The notes beneath the pieces were generated by a model. That model was not told the origin of the DNA. It was given only the letters and a program-made list of their open reading frames with translations, and made no database searches. This document shows positions 1-8,394 of a stretch of DNA of 64,000 nucleotides, in pieces (within the stretch, counting starts at the first letter, position 1; the number at the start of each line of letters is the position of its first letter). Source of the DNA: Clostridium porci (lineage in GTDB: Bacteria; Bacillota; Clostridia; Lachnospirales; Lachnospiraceae); the NCBI RefSeq assembly GCF_009696375.1, contig NZ_VUMD01000007.1, positions 124,001-188,000 on the forward strand, in the 5' to 3' direction. Both the position numbers and the translations under genes were made by a program.

Positions 1-629
1 TCATTAAACGCAGGAGCAACAACTTCATCAGTTGAAGCCTCATCATATGTTACGTCCTTCTGCAGCCATCCAACAGTCAGCGCACCGTCGTCGGAACCGC
101 CGAAGAAATAGTCGCCCTCTTTAAAGGCATCTCCATTAGCATCATCAAGCCGCTCTGCATTATCAGCATTTACCCAGCCATACAGCATCTTTCCTTCGGA
201 ATCAAAGGCATACTTCTTGCCATTAATGGTCTTTAAGCTTACGCCGGTATTATTCCCATTGGTTAAAGCCTTACCGTTTGCCTGGAAGAAATACCAGTAG
301 GAATCCGGCTCATTGTCATCGCCTGCGTCCGGATTCTCAATAGCAACCCACTGATTGGAAGCCATAACACCGTTAGCATCTACATAATAATAATTATCGC
401 CGTCATCAATCAGGGTATCAACCGCCATCTCGCCGTCGCTGTTCAGATAATACCAGTTATTGCCGGACTTAGCCCACTTATCGGTTGCCCTCTCGCCATC
501 TCTGTTATAGTATACCCAGGTTCCATCTTCTTCGGCCCAACCCTGAGCTGCGAAGGATGTCATGGATGCACCGATAGCGAGAAGCGCTGCTGTAGATAAT
601 ACAGCAACTAATTTTGTCTGCTTTCTCAT
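1..629 (-). CDS. Secreted cell-wall-binding-repeat protein, 3' part beyond window
   Basis: The gene starts at ATG 629 and runs off the left edge, so only about 209 codons are visible. It opens with a signal peptide (MRKQTK, hydrophobic core, SFAA cleavage region near residue 28). Aromatic/glycine repeats of the choline/cell-wall-binding type follow (WYYLNSDGEM, YYYVDANGVM, KKYAFDSEGKM). It is a close paralogue of the gene at 9988-11745 in opposite orientation. The first 89 coding bases are identical; substitutions then appear, first mostly synonymous, and the proteins clearly differ by residues 100-200. Expected to be exported and to attach non-covalently to the cell surface; the ligand cannot be told. 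A strong promoter lies directly upstream. It sits beyond rplL, where rpoB is normally found. Confidence 0.85.
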   Translation of the reverse strand, partial: MRKQTKLVAVLSTAALLAIGASMTSFAAQGWAEEDGTWVYYNRDGERATDKWAKSGNNWYYLNSDGEMAVDTLIDDGDNYYYVDANGVMASNQWVAIENPDAGDDNEPDSYWYFFQANGKALTNGNNTGVSLKTINGKKYAFDSEGKMLYGWVNADNAERLDDANGDAFKEGDYFFGGSDDGALTVGWLQKDVTYDEASTDEVVAPAFN

Positions 630-718
630 AATTAATGCACTCTCCTTTTTCTTTTAAATACTTTTTGAAATTCCTAATTGCATTACGAGTTGATTATACT
701 TCGGATAAGGAAAATTAT
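541..718 (-). repeat. Left arm of a perfect 178-bp inverted repeat
   Basis: Base x here pairs with base 10617-x on the other side, so this segment is the exact reverse complement of 9899-10076. It contains the 3' half of the -35 box, the -10 box, the 5' UTR, the ribosome binding site, the signal peptide and codons up to residue 29. The first mismatch inside the gene is the third base of codon 30 (base 540). Outside the gene, identity ends abruptly at base 718, within the -35 hexamer. Confidence 0.97.
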
Positions 719-721
719 CAA
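693..721 (-). promoter_or_regulatory. Strong promoter of the left surface-protein gene
   Basis: On the minus strand TTGATA (721-716), a 17-bp spacer and TATAAT (698-693) form a near-consensus sigma-A promoter. Upstream runs of A at about 722-740 resemble an UP element. The start site would be near 686, giving a 5' UTR of about 57 nt with AGGAGAG before ATG 629. Only the first three bases of the -35 box lie outside the inverted repeat. Confidence 0.75.
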
Positions 722-1210
722 TAGTTTTTTTGCATTTTTTGCAAATTCTACTAAAACTGTAATAAAACAACAATTTTCTCATGAAGATAGCCAACTCCAT
801 CACACGCATTTAGTATAGTATATATTTGAGGAAAATACCATAACATTTACCTGTGCATTTTCTTACATAATTATTACAAAAAGCAAAGACCCTGATTAAA
901 TTGTACTTATATTTGTACAATCTTTGGTTAAAGTAATAAATTTTCTGCTTTTTACGACCAGATATTCTTTAAGGCCTTCATATACACCTAATATACCCAT
1001 TTTCATCAATTTAAATTCTTATTCAAATATATGATTCTAATATAGAATTCTAATGTAGTAACAGCATCAGCTCCTTCTGTATCCTTTTACCAGGTTAAAA
1101 TATTTCGTTTATAATATGCCCTCTCACAGGCGCCCGGTAACGTTGCTGCTTGCATGAGCAGTCCTTTTACTGTCTCCTCGGCCCAGCCTTCATAAAACTA
1201 TGTTCTGGAA
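719..1210. other. AT-rich non-coding gap between rplL terminator and surface-protein gene
   Basis: About 490 bases without a supported gene. The part near the promoter is very AT-rich. A short open frame of 36 codons on the minus strand lacks a ribosome binding site and was not called. rpoB, which usually follows rplL in Firmicutes, is not here. Confidence 0.6.
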
Positions 1211-1258
1211 CAAAAAACAGGCAGCCGAAGTCTCTTCCGAAACTTACATCTGCCTGTC
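1211..1258 (-). terminator. Terminator after rplL
   Basis: On the minus strand ACAGGCAG (1257-1250) pairs with CTGCCTGT (1224-1217), with further AAGT/ACTT pairing inside the loop, followed by a run of six T. It lies about 30 bases past the rplL stop and closes the rpmG-to-rplL transcription unit. Confidence 0.8.
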
Positions 1259-1290
1259 ATAAAGTCTATATTCTGCTGAAAAAGGCTTAC

Positions 1291-1665
1291 TTACTTCAGA
1301 GTAACTTTAGCTCCCTCAGCCTCTAACTTAGTCTTTATATCCTCAGCCTCTTCCTTGGAAACACCCTGCTTTAATACCTTAGGAGCTCCGTCAACTACAT
1401 CCTTAGCTTCCTTAAGGCCTAAACCGGTAGCCTCACGAACAACCTTGATTACCTTAACCTTGTTAGGACCAACCTCAGTCAGCTCTACATCAAATTCGGT
1501 CTTTTCCTCAGCGGCTGCCGCACCTGGGCCTGCTGCCGCAACTACTACGCCTGCCGCTGCAGATACGCCGAACTCTTCCTCACATGCTTTCACTAATTCA
1601 TTCAGTTCTAATACAGATAATTCCTTGATAGCTTCGATAAACTCAGCGGTTGTTAACTTTGCCAT
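1291..1665 (-). CDS. rplL: 50S ribosomal protein L7/L12
   Basis: Full-length L7/L12 (124 aa), the acidic stalk protein that recruits translation factors to the large subunit. The N-terminal dimerisation helix ([15 protein letters not shown]), an Ala/Gly-rich hinge near residues 38-52, and the globular C-terminal domain with [17 protein letters not shown] are all present. ATG 1665 follows an AGGAGG site. It sits 96 bases behind rplJ, as usual, and shares the upstream L10 leader. The odd point is what follows: a terminator and a surface-protein gene instead of rpoB. Confidence 0.98.
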   Translation of the reverse strand: MAKLTTAEFIEAIKELSVLELNELVKACEEEFGVSAAAGVVVAAAGPGAAAAEEKTEFDVELTEVGPNKVKVIKVVREATGLGLKEAKDVVDGAPKVLKQGVSKEEAEDIKTKLEAEGAKVTLK

Positions 1666-1761
1666 TTGATAGTCCTCCTGTTTATTATTTAAAATTTGTT
1701 TTGGCCTGCGCCTTAAGCCCTCAGGCCAGCGCTTCCTTCATTCTGAATCGGAAACAAAGGC

Positions 1762-2262
1762 TTAAGCCTCTGCTGCTCCGCCTTTCTGCTCCGCAATCTG
1801 ATTGAGTACGCGAGCCAGATTTGTAATCGGAGACTGGATGCTGCCAAGCAGCTTGCCCAAAAGTTCTTCTCTGGACGGAATGGTTGCGATAACCTGAGTT
1901 CCCGCTGCATCGTAGTAGGTTCCCTCAACAATACTTGCTTTCAGCTCCAGCTGTGGAGCAGCCTTGGCGAAGTTAGCTAAGATCCTTGCGGGAGCTGTGG
2001 CATCTTCCTTGGATACCGCCAACGCAGTAGGCCCCTCCAGCTGCGGTTCAAGAGCCGCAAAGTCCGTGCCTTCAGCCGCACGTTTAATCAGGGTATTTTT
2101 AAATACCTTGTAGGTCACCCCGGCTTCTCTTAGCTGCTTACGCAGCTGAGTATCCTGCTCTACAGTCAGGCCGCGGTAATCTACGATAACTGCACCTGCA
2201 GCGCCGTCAAGCAATGCCTTGATTTCGTCTACAATTGGCTGTTTTAATTCAACTTTTGCCAT
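1762..2262 (-). CDS. rplJ: 50S ribosomal protein L10
   Basis: L10 (166 aa), which anchors L7/L12 dimers to the ribosome and represses its own operon by binding the leader RNA. The N-terminal RNA-binding domain contains DYRGLTVEQDTQLRKQLR, and the C-terminal helix ends near QIAEQKGG. ATG 2262 is preceded by AAGGAGG. The predicted L10-binding leader lies directly upstream at 2330-2450, and rplL follows. Confidence 0.98.
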   Translation of the reverse strand: MAKVELKQPIVDEIKALLDGAAGAVIVDYRGLTVEQDTQLRKQLREAGVTYKVFKNTLIKRAAEGTDFAALEPQLEGPTALAVSKEDATAPARILANFAKAAPQLELKASIVEGTYYDAAGTQVIATIPSREELLGKLLGSIQSPITNLARVLNQIAEQKGGAAEA

Positions 2263-2329
2263 GAATGGTTTACCTCCTTATATATTTTTGCATTGAAAAC
2301 CGTCATAGCATGGAATCTTTTAAACATAA

Positions 2330-2450
2330 AAGGCCCTCTGCCGCAAGGACAGAGAGGCCGCAAAATCTCACCATAATCAGTCAGAGTTTGTATGTTCCTC
2401 GGCAGGCGATATGCCTTATACCTTACGGTACCTGCTGTCTCAGGGCATTC
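2330..2450 (-). ncRNA. L10 leader (autoregulatory mRNA element)
   Basis: On the minus strand the segment reads ...GACAGCAGGTACCGTAAGG...GCCTGCCGAGG..., which has the conserved core and spacing of the Firmicute ribosomal protein L10 leader. It ends in a hairpin (about 2359-2332) made of GGCCTCTCTGTCC and GGCAGAGGGCC followed by TTTTATG, which could act as an attenuator. It lies between rplA and rplJ, the family's usual position. L10(L12) binding here represses rplJ-rplL; that mechanism is known for the family and inferred here. Confidence 0.85.
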
Positions 2451-2509
2451 AATACTGTGGTATCATACCATAGGGTATGATTGATGTCAAGTTCTATATC
2501 GGCAATTTA

Positions 2510-3205
2510 TTAGTTCACAAGCTTCGCTACATTCAGCTTAACGCCAGGCCCCATGGTAGAGGTCATAGCAACGCTTTTAAGGTACGCGCCCTTAACTGTG
2601 CTTGGCTTAGCCTTAATAATTGCATCCATAAGCGTCTGGAAGTTGTCCGCTAGCTGCTCCTCTGTGAAAGAAGCCTTTCCTACTGGCACATGAATAATAT
2701 TCGTCTTGTCAAGTCTGTACTCAATCTTACCGGCTTTAATATCGTTTATGGCTTTGGTCACATCCATGGTTACAGTGCCTGCCTTTGGGTTTGGCATTAA
2801 GCCCTTTGGTCCAAGCACACGGCCAAGCCGGCCAACTACGCCCATCATGTCAGGGGTCGCTACTACAACGTCGAAATCCAGCCATCCGTCGTTTTGGATC
2901 TTCGGAATTAACTCCTCAGCTCCTACGTAGTCAGCGCCTGCAGCCTGAGCCTCGTCAGCCTTCGGCCCTTTTGCGAATACTAAGATACGTACGGTCTTAC
3001 CTGTACCGTGAGGCAGCACAACAGCGCCACGGATTTGCTGATCAGCGTGACGTCCATCACAGCCGGTTCTGATATGAAGCTCTACAGTCTCGTCAAATTT
3101 TGCAGATGCGTTTTTCTTCACTAATGCAATAGCGTCTGCAACATCATACAATGCAGTACGATCTACATTTTTAAATGCCTCTGCATATCTTTTACCTGAT
3201 TTCAT
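2510..3205 (-). CDS. rplA: 50S ribosomal protein L1
   Basis: L1 (231 aa), which forms the mobile stalk at the E site and often represses its own operon. Family sequences are clear: [16 protein letters not shown] at the N-terminus, [14 protein letters not shown], and [16 protein letters not shown]. The open frame extends 31 codons further upstream, but ATG 3205 was chosen because AGGAGG sits immediately before it and the protein then matches the usual L1 start and length. It follows rplK in the standard L11-L1 order. Confidence 0.97.
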   Translation of the reverse strand: MKSGKRYAEAFKNVDRTALYDVADAIALVKKNASAKFDETVELHIRTGCDGRHADQQIRGAVVLPHGTGKTVRILVFAKGPKADEAQAAGADYVGAEELIPKIQNDGWLDFDVVVATPDMMGVVGRLGRVLGPKGLMPNPKAGTVTMDVTKAINDIKAGKIEYRLDKTNIIHVPVGKASFTEEQLADNFQTLMDAIIKAKPSTVKGAYLKSVAMTSTMGPGVKLNVAKLVN

Positions 3206-3355
3206 TCTTATTAACCTCCTAGTGGTATTGACGGGGAATCTCCCTCCCACGTTCATATAACGGTTCCATGCTTTCGTCAGCCTTAAAACCTTGCTCAAGG
3301 GTCAGGCTGATTTCAGTTCGCCAGGCTTAAAAAGCCCTTGCCAGTCTGTTTTCAG

Positions 3356-3781
3356 TCATTCCTCAATAGTAACGCCCATACTTCTTGCAGTACCGGCGAT
3401 CATGCTCATAGCAGCCTCCAAGCTGGCGGCATTTAAATCCGGCATCTTCGTTTCTGCAATTTTCTGAAGGTCAGCCTTCTTAAGAACCGCCACCTTGTTC
3501 TTGTTAGGAACTGCGGATGCAGTCTTTATATTGCAGGCCTTCTTAATGAGTACAGCTGCCGGCGGCGTCTTGGTGATGAAGCTGAAGCTTCTGTCCGCAT
3601 ATACGGTAATAACCACAGGGATAATCATATCTCCCTGGTCTGCTGTTCTCGCATTAAACTCCTTGGTAAACTGTACGATATTAACACCGTGCTGGCCAAG
3701 CGCTGGTCCAACTGGCGGAGCCGGTGTTGCCTTGCCAGCCGGAATCTGTAATTTAATATATCCTGATACTTTCTTTGCCAT
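3356..3781 (-). CDS. rplK: 50S ribosomal protein L11
   Basis: L11 (141 aa), which binds the GTPase-associated region of 23S r[19 protein letters not shown], the proline-rich [16 protein letters not shown], and C-terminal ARSMGV are typical. The frame also has a GTG three codons upstream, but this overlaps the AGGAGG ribosome binding site, so ATG 3781 is the start. It lies between nusG and rplA as in most bacteria. Confidence 0.98.
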   Translation of the reverse strand: MAKKVSGYIKLQIPAGKATPAPPVGPALGQHGVNIVQFTKEFNARTADQGDMIIPVVITVYADRSFSFITKTPPAAVLIKKACNIKTASAVPNKNKVAVLKKADLQKIAETKMPDLNAASLEAAMSMIAGTARSMGVTIEE

Positions 3782-3880
3782 CTTAGGCACCTCCTAAAAT
3801 TATGTGGTATTGCCGGGAATCTCCCTCCCACCAGCCTTTGCCCCGCAAAAGCTGATATCCTATGCTGCAACTGAATTTGC

Positions 3881-4396
3881 CTACAGCTTCTTGACTTCGG
3901 CAAATCCAAGCTCAACCGGTGTTTCACGGCCGAACATTTCTACATTAATGGTGACGGTTTTTTTACTGTCATTGATAGCCTTGATGGCTCCCACAGTATC
4001 CTTCCATGCACCGGAGATAACAACCACCGTATCTCCTATTTCAAAATCGACCAAGACGTCTTCTTTCATAAAGCCCAGGCTGGCCATCTCTTCTTCTGTC
4101 AGAGGAACCGGTTTGGAGCCCGGACCTACAAAGCCCGTAACGCCACGGGTATTGCGCACTACATACCATGTATCATCATTCATGACCATGTTGATGAGCA
4201 CATAGCCCGGAAACATCTTCTTATCGGCTTTCTTCTCCACGCCGTTCTTAAGCTCCACAACAGGGAGCATTGGAACTGACACTTCCAGGATCTGATCCTG
4301 AAGGTTTCTATTTTCGATTGTCTTTTCAATATCGACCTTGACTTTGTTCTCATAACCTGAGTAGGTATGGACTACATACCAATGTGCTTCTGACAT
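3881..4396 (-). CDS. nusG: Transcription elongation/antitermination factor NusG
   Basis: NusG (171 aa), the RNA-polymerase-bound factor that couples transcription with translation or termination. The NGN domain (HWYVVHTYSGYENKVK, FPGYVLINM, NTRGVTGFVG) occupies residues 1-115. A C-terminal KOW motif (GDTVVVISGAWKDTVGAI) follows. ATG 4396 has a GAGGGTGA ribosome binding site. Upstream in the secE-nusG gap is a small hairpin (4425-4453). Confidence 0.98.
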   Translation of the reverse strand: MSEAHWYVVHTYSGYENKVKVDIEKTIENRNLQDQILEVSVPMLPVVELKNGVEKKADKKMFPGYVLINMVMNDDTWYVVRNTRGVTGFVGPGSKPVPLTEEEMASLGFMKEDVLVDFEIGDTVVVISGAWKDTVGAIKAINDSKKTVTINVEMFGRETPVELGFAEVKKL

Positions 4397-4424
4397 ACAA
4401 TCACCCTCGCCATTATTAAATCCG

Positions 4425-4453
4425 CATTTTGAGTTTATGCAACGTTCAAAATG
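4425..4453 (-). other. Stem-loop in the secE-nusG gap
   Basis: CATTTTGA (4425-4432) and TCAAAATG (4446-4453) form a perfect 8-bp stem with a 13-nt loop between the secE stop and the nusG ribosome binding site. No T-run follows, so it is more likely an RNA processing or pausing element than a terminator. Confidence 0.45.
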
Positions 4454-4480
4454 GAACAGCGGCTACGCTGCCTTCCTGAA

Positions 4481-4738
4481 TTAAAGAATAAAGCCCAAAC
4501 CAAACTTTAAAACGAAGTCCAGAACAGCAATTAAAGCGCCGATAAAAATGGACATCGTTACGACTGCTACCGTCTGCTTAGCCACCGTTTTCTTATCAGC
4601 AAAGACAACCTTTTTGAATTCCTTCTTGAGTTCCTTAAAAAAGCCGGGCTTTTTCTCCTTCTTGTCTTTCTTTACTGCCTTGCCAGTCTGGGCCGTTTTC
4701 TCTTTGGGCTCTACAGCTGTTACTGTATTATCTTCCAT
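4481..4738 (-). CDS. secE: Preprotein translocase subunit SecE
   Basis: SecE (85 aa), the essential small membrane subunit of the SecYEG channel. A Lys-rich cytoplasmic N-terminus (about residues 10-45, with FFKELKKEFKKVVFADKKT) leads into one transmembrane helix (VAVVTMSIFIGALIAVLDF). The amphipathic FFKELKKEFKKV helix is the family hallmark. ATG 4738 follows AAAGGA. It lies between rpmG and nusG in the classical order. Confidence 0.96.
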   Translation of the reverse strand: MEDNTVTAVEPKEKTAQTGKAVKKDKKEKKPGFFKELKKEFKKVVFADKKTVAKQTVAVVTMSIFIGALIAVLDFVLKFGLGFIL

Positions 4739-4764
4739 ACGTTCACGTCCTTTACTGAGCAGGA

Positions 4765-4914
4765 TTATTTTGTTTCCTTATGCATAGTGTGCTTTTTACA
4801 GAATCTGCAGTACTTCTTTGTTTCCATGCGATCCGGATGGGTTTTCTTATCCTTTGTCATGTTATAATTGCGTTGCTTGCATTCTGTGCATGCCAGTGTG
4901 ATTTTTGTGCGCAC
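4765..4914 (-). CDS. rpmG: 50S ribosomal protein L33
   Basis: A 49-residue L33 with four cysteines in two CxxC pairs (CTEC, CRFC), the zinc-binding form. The protein reads [17 protein letters not shown] and ends KHTMHKETK. The start is GTG 4914, with GGAGGTGG just upstream; the non-ATG start and short length make the gene easy to miss. First gene of the rpmG-secE-nusG-rplKAJL cluster, directly behind the promoter at 5014-5042. Confidence 0.95.
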   Translation of the reverse strand: MRTKITLACTECKQRNYNMTKDKKTHPDRMETKKYCRFCKKHTMHKETK

Positions 4915-4978
4915 GACTTCCACCTCCACTTATATTATCGTAGTTCACATTTGCCGCTTAGCCCTTATTTTTGAGCAT

Positions 4979-5058
4979 AAAAAAAAGACCTAAACTCTTC
5001 CATTCGCCTGTCTACTATATCACAGATATACAGAGGAGTCAAGGTTTTTTAGGTCTTT
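4979..5058 (-). terminator. Terminator whose loop contains the rpmG promoter
   Basis: On the minus strand AAAGACCTAAA (5058-5048) and TTTAGGTCTTT (4994-4984) form an 11-bp perfect stem followed by a T-run (to 4979). It should end comF transcripts. The 53-nt loop holds a complete promoter (5014-5042). Transcripts starting there would carry only the 3' arm and could not fold the terminator. Confidence 0.6.
5014..5042 (-). promoter_or_regulatory. Promoter of the rpmG-secE-nusG-rpl cluster
   Basis: Minus strand TTGACT (5042-5037), exactly 17 bp, then TATAGT (5019-5014): a strong sigma-A promoter. Transcription would start near 5007, about 90 nt before the rpmG GTG. Confidence 0.85.
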
Positions 5059-5110
5059 TATGATGCTTTTGCTACTTCCGGCACAGGAGTGTTCCGGACA
5101 AATTTCTTGT

Positions 5111-5866
5111 TTACGGTCCGCTTCCTATAAAAATAGCAGCAAAATATACTCTATCCGCACCTGCCGCCCGCAAAGCCCGGGTGCAGGCTTCTATCGTGCT
5201 GCCGGTAGTGTAGATATCGTCTATGAGAATGACAGAGCGTATATGGGCCGGTATAGGAGCGGCAGTGAATGCCTGCTCCAGATTTTTTAATCGGTCTGCT
5301 GGGGTTAAGGCCTTTTGAGGAACCGTTTTCCTGCTGCGCTTTAGAATGGAGGCGTCCATGGGGAGCCCTAAGCCCAAAGAGAGACGCCAGGCCAGCTCCT
5401 GAGCCTGATTGAAGCCTCTCATTTTCAGGCGAGAGGAATGGACAGGGACTGGCGCCAGCACATCGGCGTTCATGGACAGAAGCCGTTTTCCCAGCTTTCG
5501 GCACATGGCTTCGCTGTAAAAATCCAGATATTCTCGCTTATTTTTATACTTGATGGCTGCAATGGAGCGGCTGGCAGCCTCGTTGTAATTAAAAAGGGCT
5601 ACTCCGTAATCGAAGCTCCTGCGCCCTTTGGAGCAGTCCAGGCAGTATTCTATGGAGTCGCTCATAACCTCCTTTCCACATTTTTTGCAGGTAGGAGAGC
5701 GAACCCATGAGAGTTTTTTCATGCAGCCAGGACAGATAAGCGCTCCTTTGGGAAGAATGATTTGAAAGCAGACCGGACAGCAGCGGGGAAAGAGGATATC
5801 AAGAGCTGCTGCTTTTATGTCTCTGAGCATACCTGCGGCCTGTCTGTGAAAGCGGTTTGTAGCCAT
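5111..5866 (-). CDS. comF: ComF family protein
   Basis: ComF-like amidophosphoribosyltransferase-fold protein (about 251 aa), a family tied to DNA uptake and single-strand DNA processing. The N-terminus carries a zinc-ribbon with CxxC pairs (CPVC, CPGC, CKKC, CLDC). The C-terminal half ends with the PRPP-binding loop VILIDDIYTTGSTIEA. The frame opens at ATG 5875, but AAAGGA is better spaced for ATG 5866, which was chosen; either is possible. It is downstream of recD2 and ends before the promoter-in-terminator element. Confidence 0.9.
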   Translation of the reverse strand: MATNRFHRQAAGMLRDIKAAALDILFPRCCPVCFQIILPKGALICPGCMKKLSWVRSPTCKKCGKEVMSDSIEYCLDCSKGRRSFDYGVALFNYNEAASRSIAAIKYKNKREYLDFYSEAMCRKLGKRLLSMNADVLAPVPVHSSRLKMRGFNQAQELAWRLSLGLGLPMDASILKRSRKTVPQKALTPADRLKNLEQAFTAAPIPAHIRSVILIDDIYTTGSTIEACTRALRAAGADRVYFAAIFIGSGP

Positions 5867-5956
5867 ATGCATCATATCCTTTCTATGAAAAATAGAGTAA
5901 ATTAAAATTTTAATGGTATCACAGGCAGAGCTGCCGGATTCCAGGCTAAATCGTGT

Positions 5957-8242
5957 TTATGTCAGAGATTCAGCCTGGTCATAGATTTCTTTGATTCGGG
6001 CTTTAAGCCCGGAATAGCGTGTTTGTTCTGCACAGTTGGAGGCCATGGAGCGAAAAGCGTCAGGCAGTCCTACCAGACAAACGCAGGATCGCGCACGGGT
6101 AACTGCTGTGTAGATAAGATTGCGGGTCATAAGCATACGGGGGCCATTGTACATAGGGATAATAACAGCTGGGTACTCGCTTCCCTGGGATTTGTGGATG
6201 GTAATGGCATAGGCCAATTCCAGCTCCTCCAGCTGCTTAAAGCTATACTCGACCCTCTTTCCCTCGTCAAACTCTACGGTAAGAAGCTCGGCATATTCAT
6301 TCATCTCCCGGATGACGCCCACGTCTCCATTGAAAACACCGGCGCCCTTATCCACGGGGATTCCGTATTGATTGCAGACTTCCCACTCCATTTGGTAATT
6401 ATTTTTAATCTGCATTACCTTATCCCCTACCCTGTATATGGTCCCCCCGGCTTCCTTTTCCTTTTTGGATTTGTCCGGGGGGTTGAGATGCTTCTGGAGC
6501 GCCTGATTCAGCCGTTCTACCCCCAGAACGCCTTTGCGCATAGGAGTCATAACCTGAATATCAAAAGGCTGGGCATGAACATAACCAGGAAGCTTTTGCT
6601 GGAGCAGGGTGATGGAGGCGCTTATAACTGCCTCCGGGTTATCCCGCCTGATAAACAGAAAATCCCTGCTGCGCTTAGCCAGATCCACTGGCTCCCCCGC
6701 ATGGATCTTATGGGCATTGACAATAATGTCACTTTGTGCGGCCTGGCGGAAAATGTGTGTCAGCTTTACTACATTGAAGCTGCCGGAATCAATGATATCC
6801 CGAAGCACATTGCCAGGACCTACGCTGGGAAGCTGATCCACGTCACCTACCAGAATCAGCCTGGTTCCTATGTTTACCGCTCTAAGAAGGGAATGCATAA
6901 GACTTATATCCACCATGGACATCTCATCAATAATAATGACATCTGCGTCCAGAGGATTTTCCTCATTTCTGTCAAAATGCATCCCGGCCGTCCCCCGCTT
7001 ACCCATTCCTGCTCCATGTATATCAGAGCTGTCGCTGCCGGGTATTCCGGCAGGAACCAGCTCCAGCATACGGTGGATCGTTCTGGCCTCATATCCGGTA
7101 GCCTCCGTCATACGCTTGGCCGCCCGTCCTGTAGGGGCTGCCAGAAATATTTCCATGGATTCCATCTCAAAGTAGCGTATGATGGCGTTGATGGTAGTGG
7201 TCTTACCCGTGCCAGGGCCGCCGGTAATCACAAGAAGGCCGCTGTTAACCGCCTCGTATATAGCTCTTTCCTGAAGCGGATCCAGAAAGATTGCTTCTTC
7301 CTTCTGTATCTTTTCCAGGTTTGCTTTGATTTCCGTCTCAGGAATATCTCCCCGGATATTTAAATCGTGCAGCATCCTGGCAGTATTCAGCTCCAAATAA
7401 TAATATTGGGAGGAATAGACTAGTTGGGAGCCAGAGGACGCCTTTACCACCAGCTTGCGGTCTATCTGCATATCCATAAGGTGTTTTTCCATCACCTGAG
7501 AATCCACCTTTAACAGTTCCGAGGCCTGGGTAAGCAGCTCCTCCTGAGGCAGATACGTATGGCCATTTGCCGAGGCCTGAAGAAGAATATAGAGGATTCC
7601 CGCCTTGATGCGGTAATCGGAATCTGTAAAAATCCCTACCCGCTCTGCTATCTCGTCTGCCATCTTAAAGCCCACTCCCGGAATGTCGTCAGCCAGGCGA
7701 TAGGGATTCTCCTTGATGACGCCGTAGAGGGACGGGCCATACTCCTGATATATTCTGGCCGCCAGGTTCATGGTAATTCCATAGCTCTGCAAAAACATCA
7801 TGGCCTGACGCATATCCTTCTTTTCCTCCACCTGCCCGGCGATATCCATGGCCATCTTCTCGCTGATGCCCTTAACCTCCGAAAGACGTTCCGGCTCCTC
7901 CTCCATAATGCGGAAGGTATCAGCCTTAAAATGACGGACAATCCTAGCAGCCAAAGCAGCCCCAATCCCTTTGATGGCTCCGGAACCAAGATAGCGCTCC
8001 ATAGACAGCTCGTCCTGAGGCACTTTTATCTCATAGCGTTCGATTTGGAGCTGCTCTCCATAGACCGGATGCTCACTCATAATGCCTGTGGCCTGGATCA
8101 TATCACCTTCTGTGGCATAAGCCAGATTTCCCACCATAATGACTTCCTCACCGTCCATTTGATCCGTAACGCTGAGCACAGTGTAGCCATTAGCCTCATT
8201 GCGGAATTTAATTTTCTCTATAAAGCCTGTGATTGTTGCCAT
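5957..8242 (-). CDS. recD2: ATP-dependent RecD2-like DNA helicase
   Basis: RecD2/YrrC-type superfamily 1B helicase (761 aa), a 5'-3' DNA helicase that works without RecBC in repair and replication-fork tolerance. The N-terminal OB-like region (GFIEKIKFRNEANGYTVLSV) and tandem helix-hairpin-helix region precede Walker A (ITGGPGTGKTTT, about residue 340). Walker B-like VIIIDEMSMVD and the C-terminal motif YAITIHKSQGSEYPAVI follow. Length is normal. The opposite strand has a long open frame, but it shows no family features and is an antisense shadow. Confidence 0.95.
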   Translation of the reverse strand: MATITGFIEKIKFRNEANGYTVLSVTDQMDGEEVIMVGNLAYATEGDMIQATGIMSEHPVYGEQLQIERYEIKVPQDELSMERYLGSGAIKGIGAALAARIVRHFKADTFRIMEEEPERLSEVKGISEKMAMDIAGQVEEKKDMRQAMMFLQSYGITMNLAARIYQEYGPSLYGVIKENPYRLADDIPGVGFKMADEIAERVGIFTDSDYRIKAGILYILLQASANGHTYLPQEELLTQASELLKVDSQVMEKHLMDMQIDRKLVVKASSGSQLVYSSQYYYLELNTARMLHDLNIRGDIPETEIKANLEKIQKEEAIFLDPLQERAIYEAVNSGLLVITGGPGTGKTTTINAIIRYFEMESMEIFLAAPTGRAAKRMTEATGYEARTIHRMLELVPAGIPGSDSSDIHGAGMGKRGTAGMHFDRNEENPLDADVIIIDEMSMVDISLMHSLLRAVNIGTRLILVGDVDQLPSVGPGNVLRDIIDSGSFNVVKLTHIFRQAAQSDIIVNAHKIHAGEPVDLAKRSRDFLFIRRDNPEAVISASITLLQQKLPGYVHAQPFDIQVMTPMRKGVLGVERLNQALQKHLNPPDKSKKEKEAGGTIYRVGDKVMQIKNNYQMEWEVCNQYGIPVDKGAGVFNGDVGVIREMNEYAELLTVEFDEGKRVEYSFKQLEELELAYAITIHKSQGSEYPAVIIPMYNGPRMLMTRNLIYTAVTRARSCVCLVGLPDAFRSMASNCAEQTRYSGLKARIKEIYDQAESLT

Positions 8243-8333
8243 ACTGTCTTTCTATGTTCCTTCCGTTCTGCCGGACGGGCCTGAATCATCCCCAGGCACA
8301 GTAACCTCCAACCGTAAATTACCATGCTTCGTG

Positions 8334-8375
8334 AAAACCCGGCCGGAAGCCTGTCCTTTCAGCCTCCCGGCCGGG
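8334..8375 (-). terminator. Terminator after mreB
   Basis: Minus strand CCCGGCCGG... (8375 downwards) pairs with CCGGCCGGG (to 8338), with inner GGC/GCC-type pairing, followed by TTTT. A very stable GC-rich stem just past the mreB stop; it separates mreB from recD2. Confidence 0.8.
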
Positions 8376-8394
8376 CTTATATCCGGCTTCTCTT

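Noticed and set aside
890-1010. 36-codon minus-strand frame starting MKMGILGVYEGL
   Set aside because: No ribosome binding site, AT-rich setting, no recognised family.
6023-7363. Long plus-strand open frame of 446 codons
   Set aside because: It is antisense to the recD2 helicase gene, has no recognisable domain, and recD2 has all its motifs.
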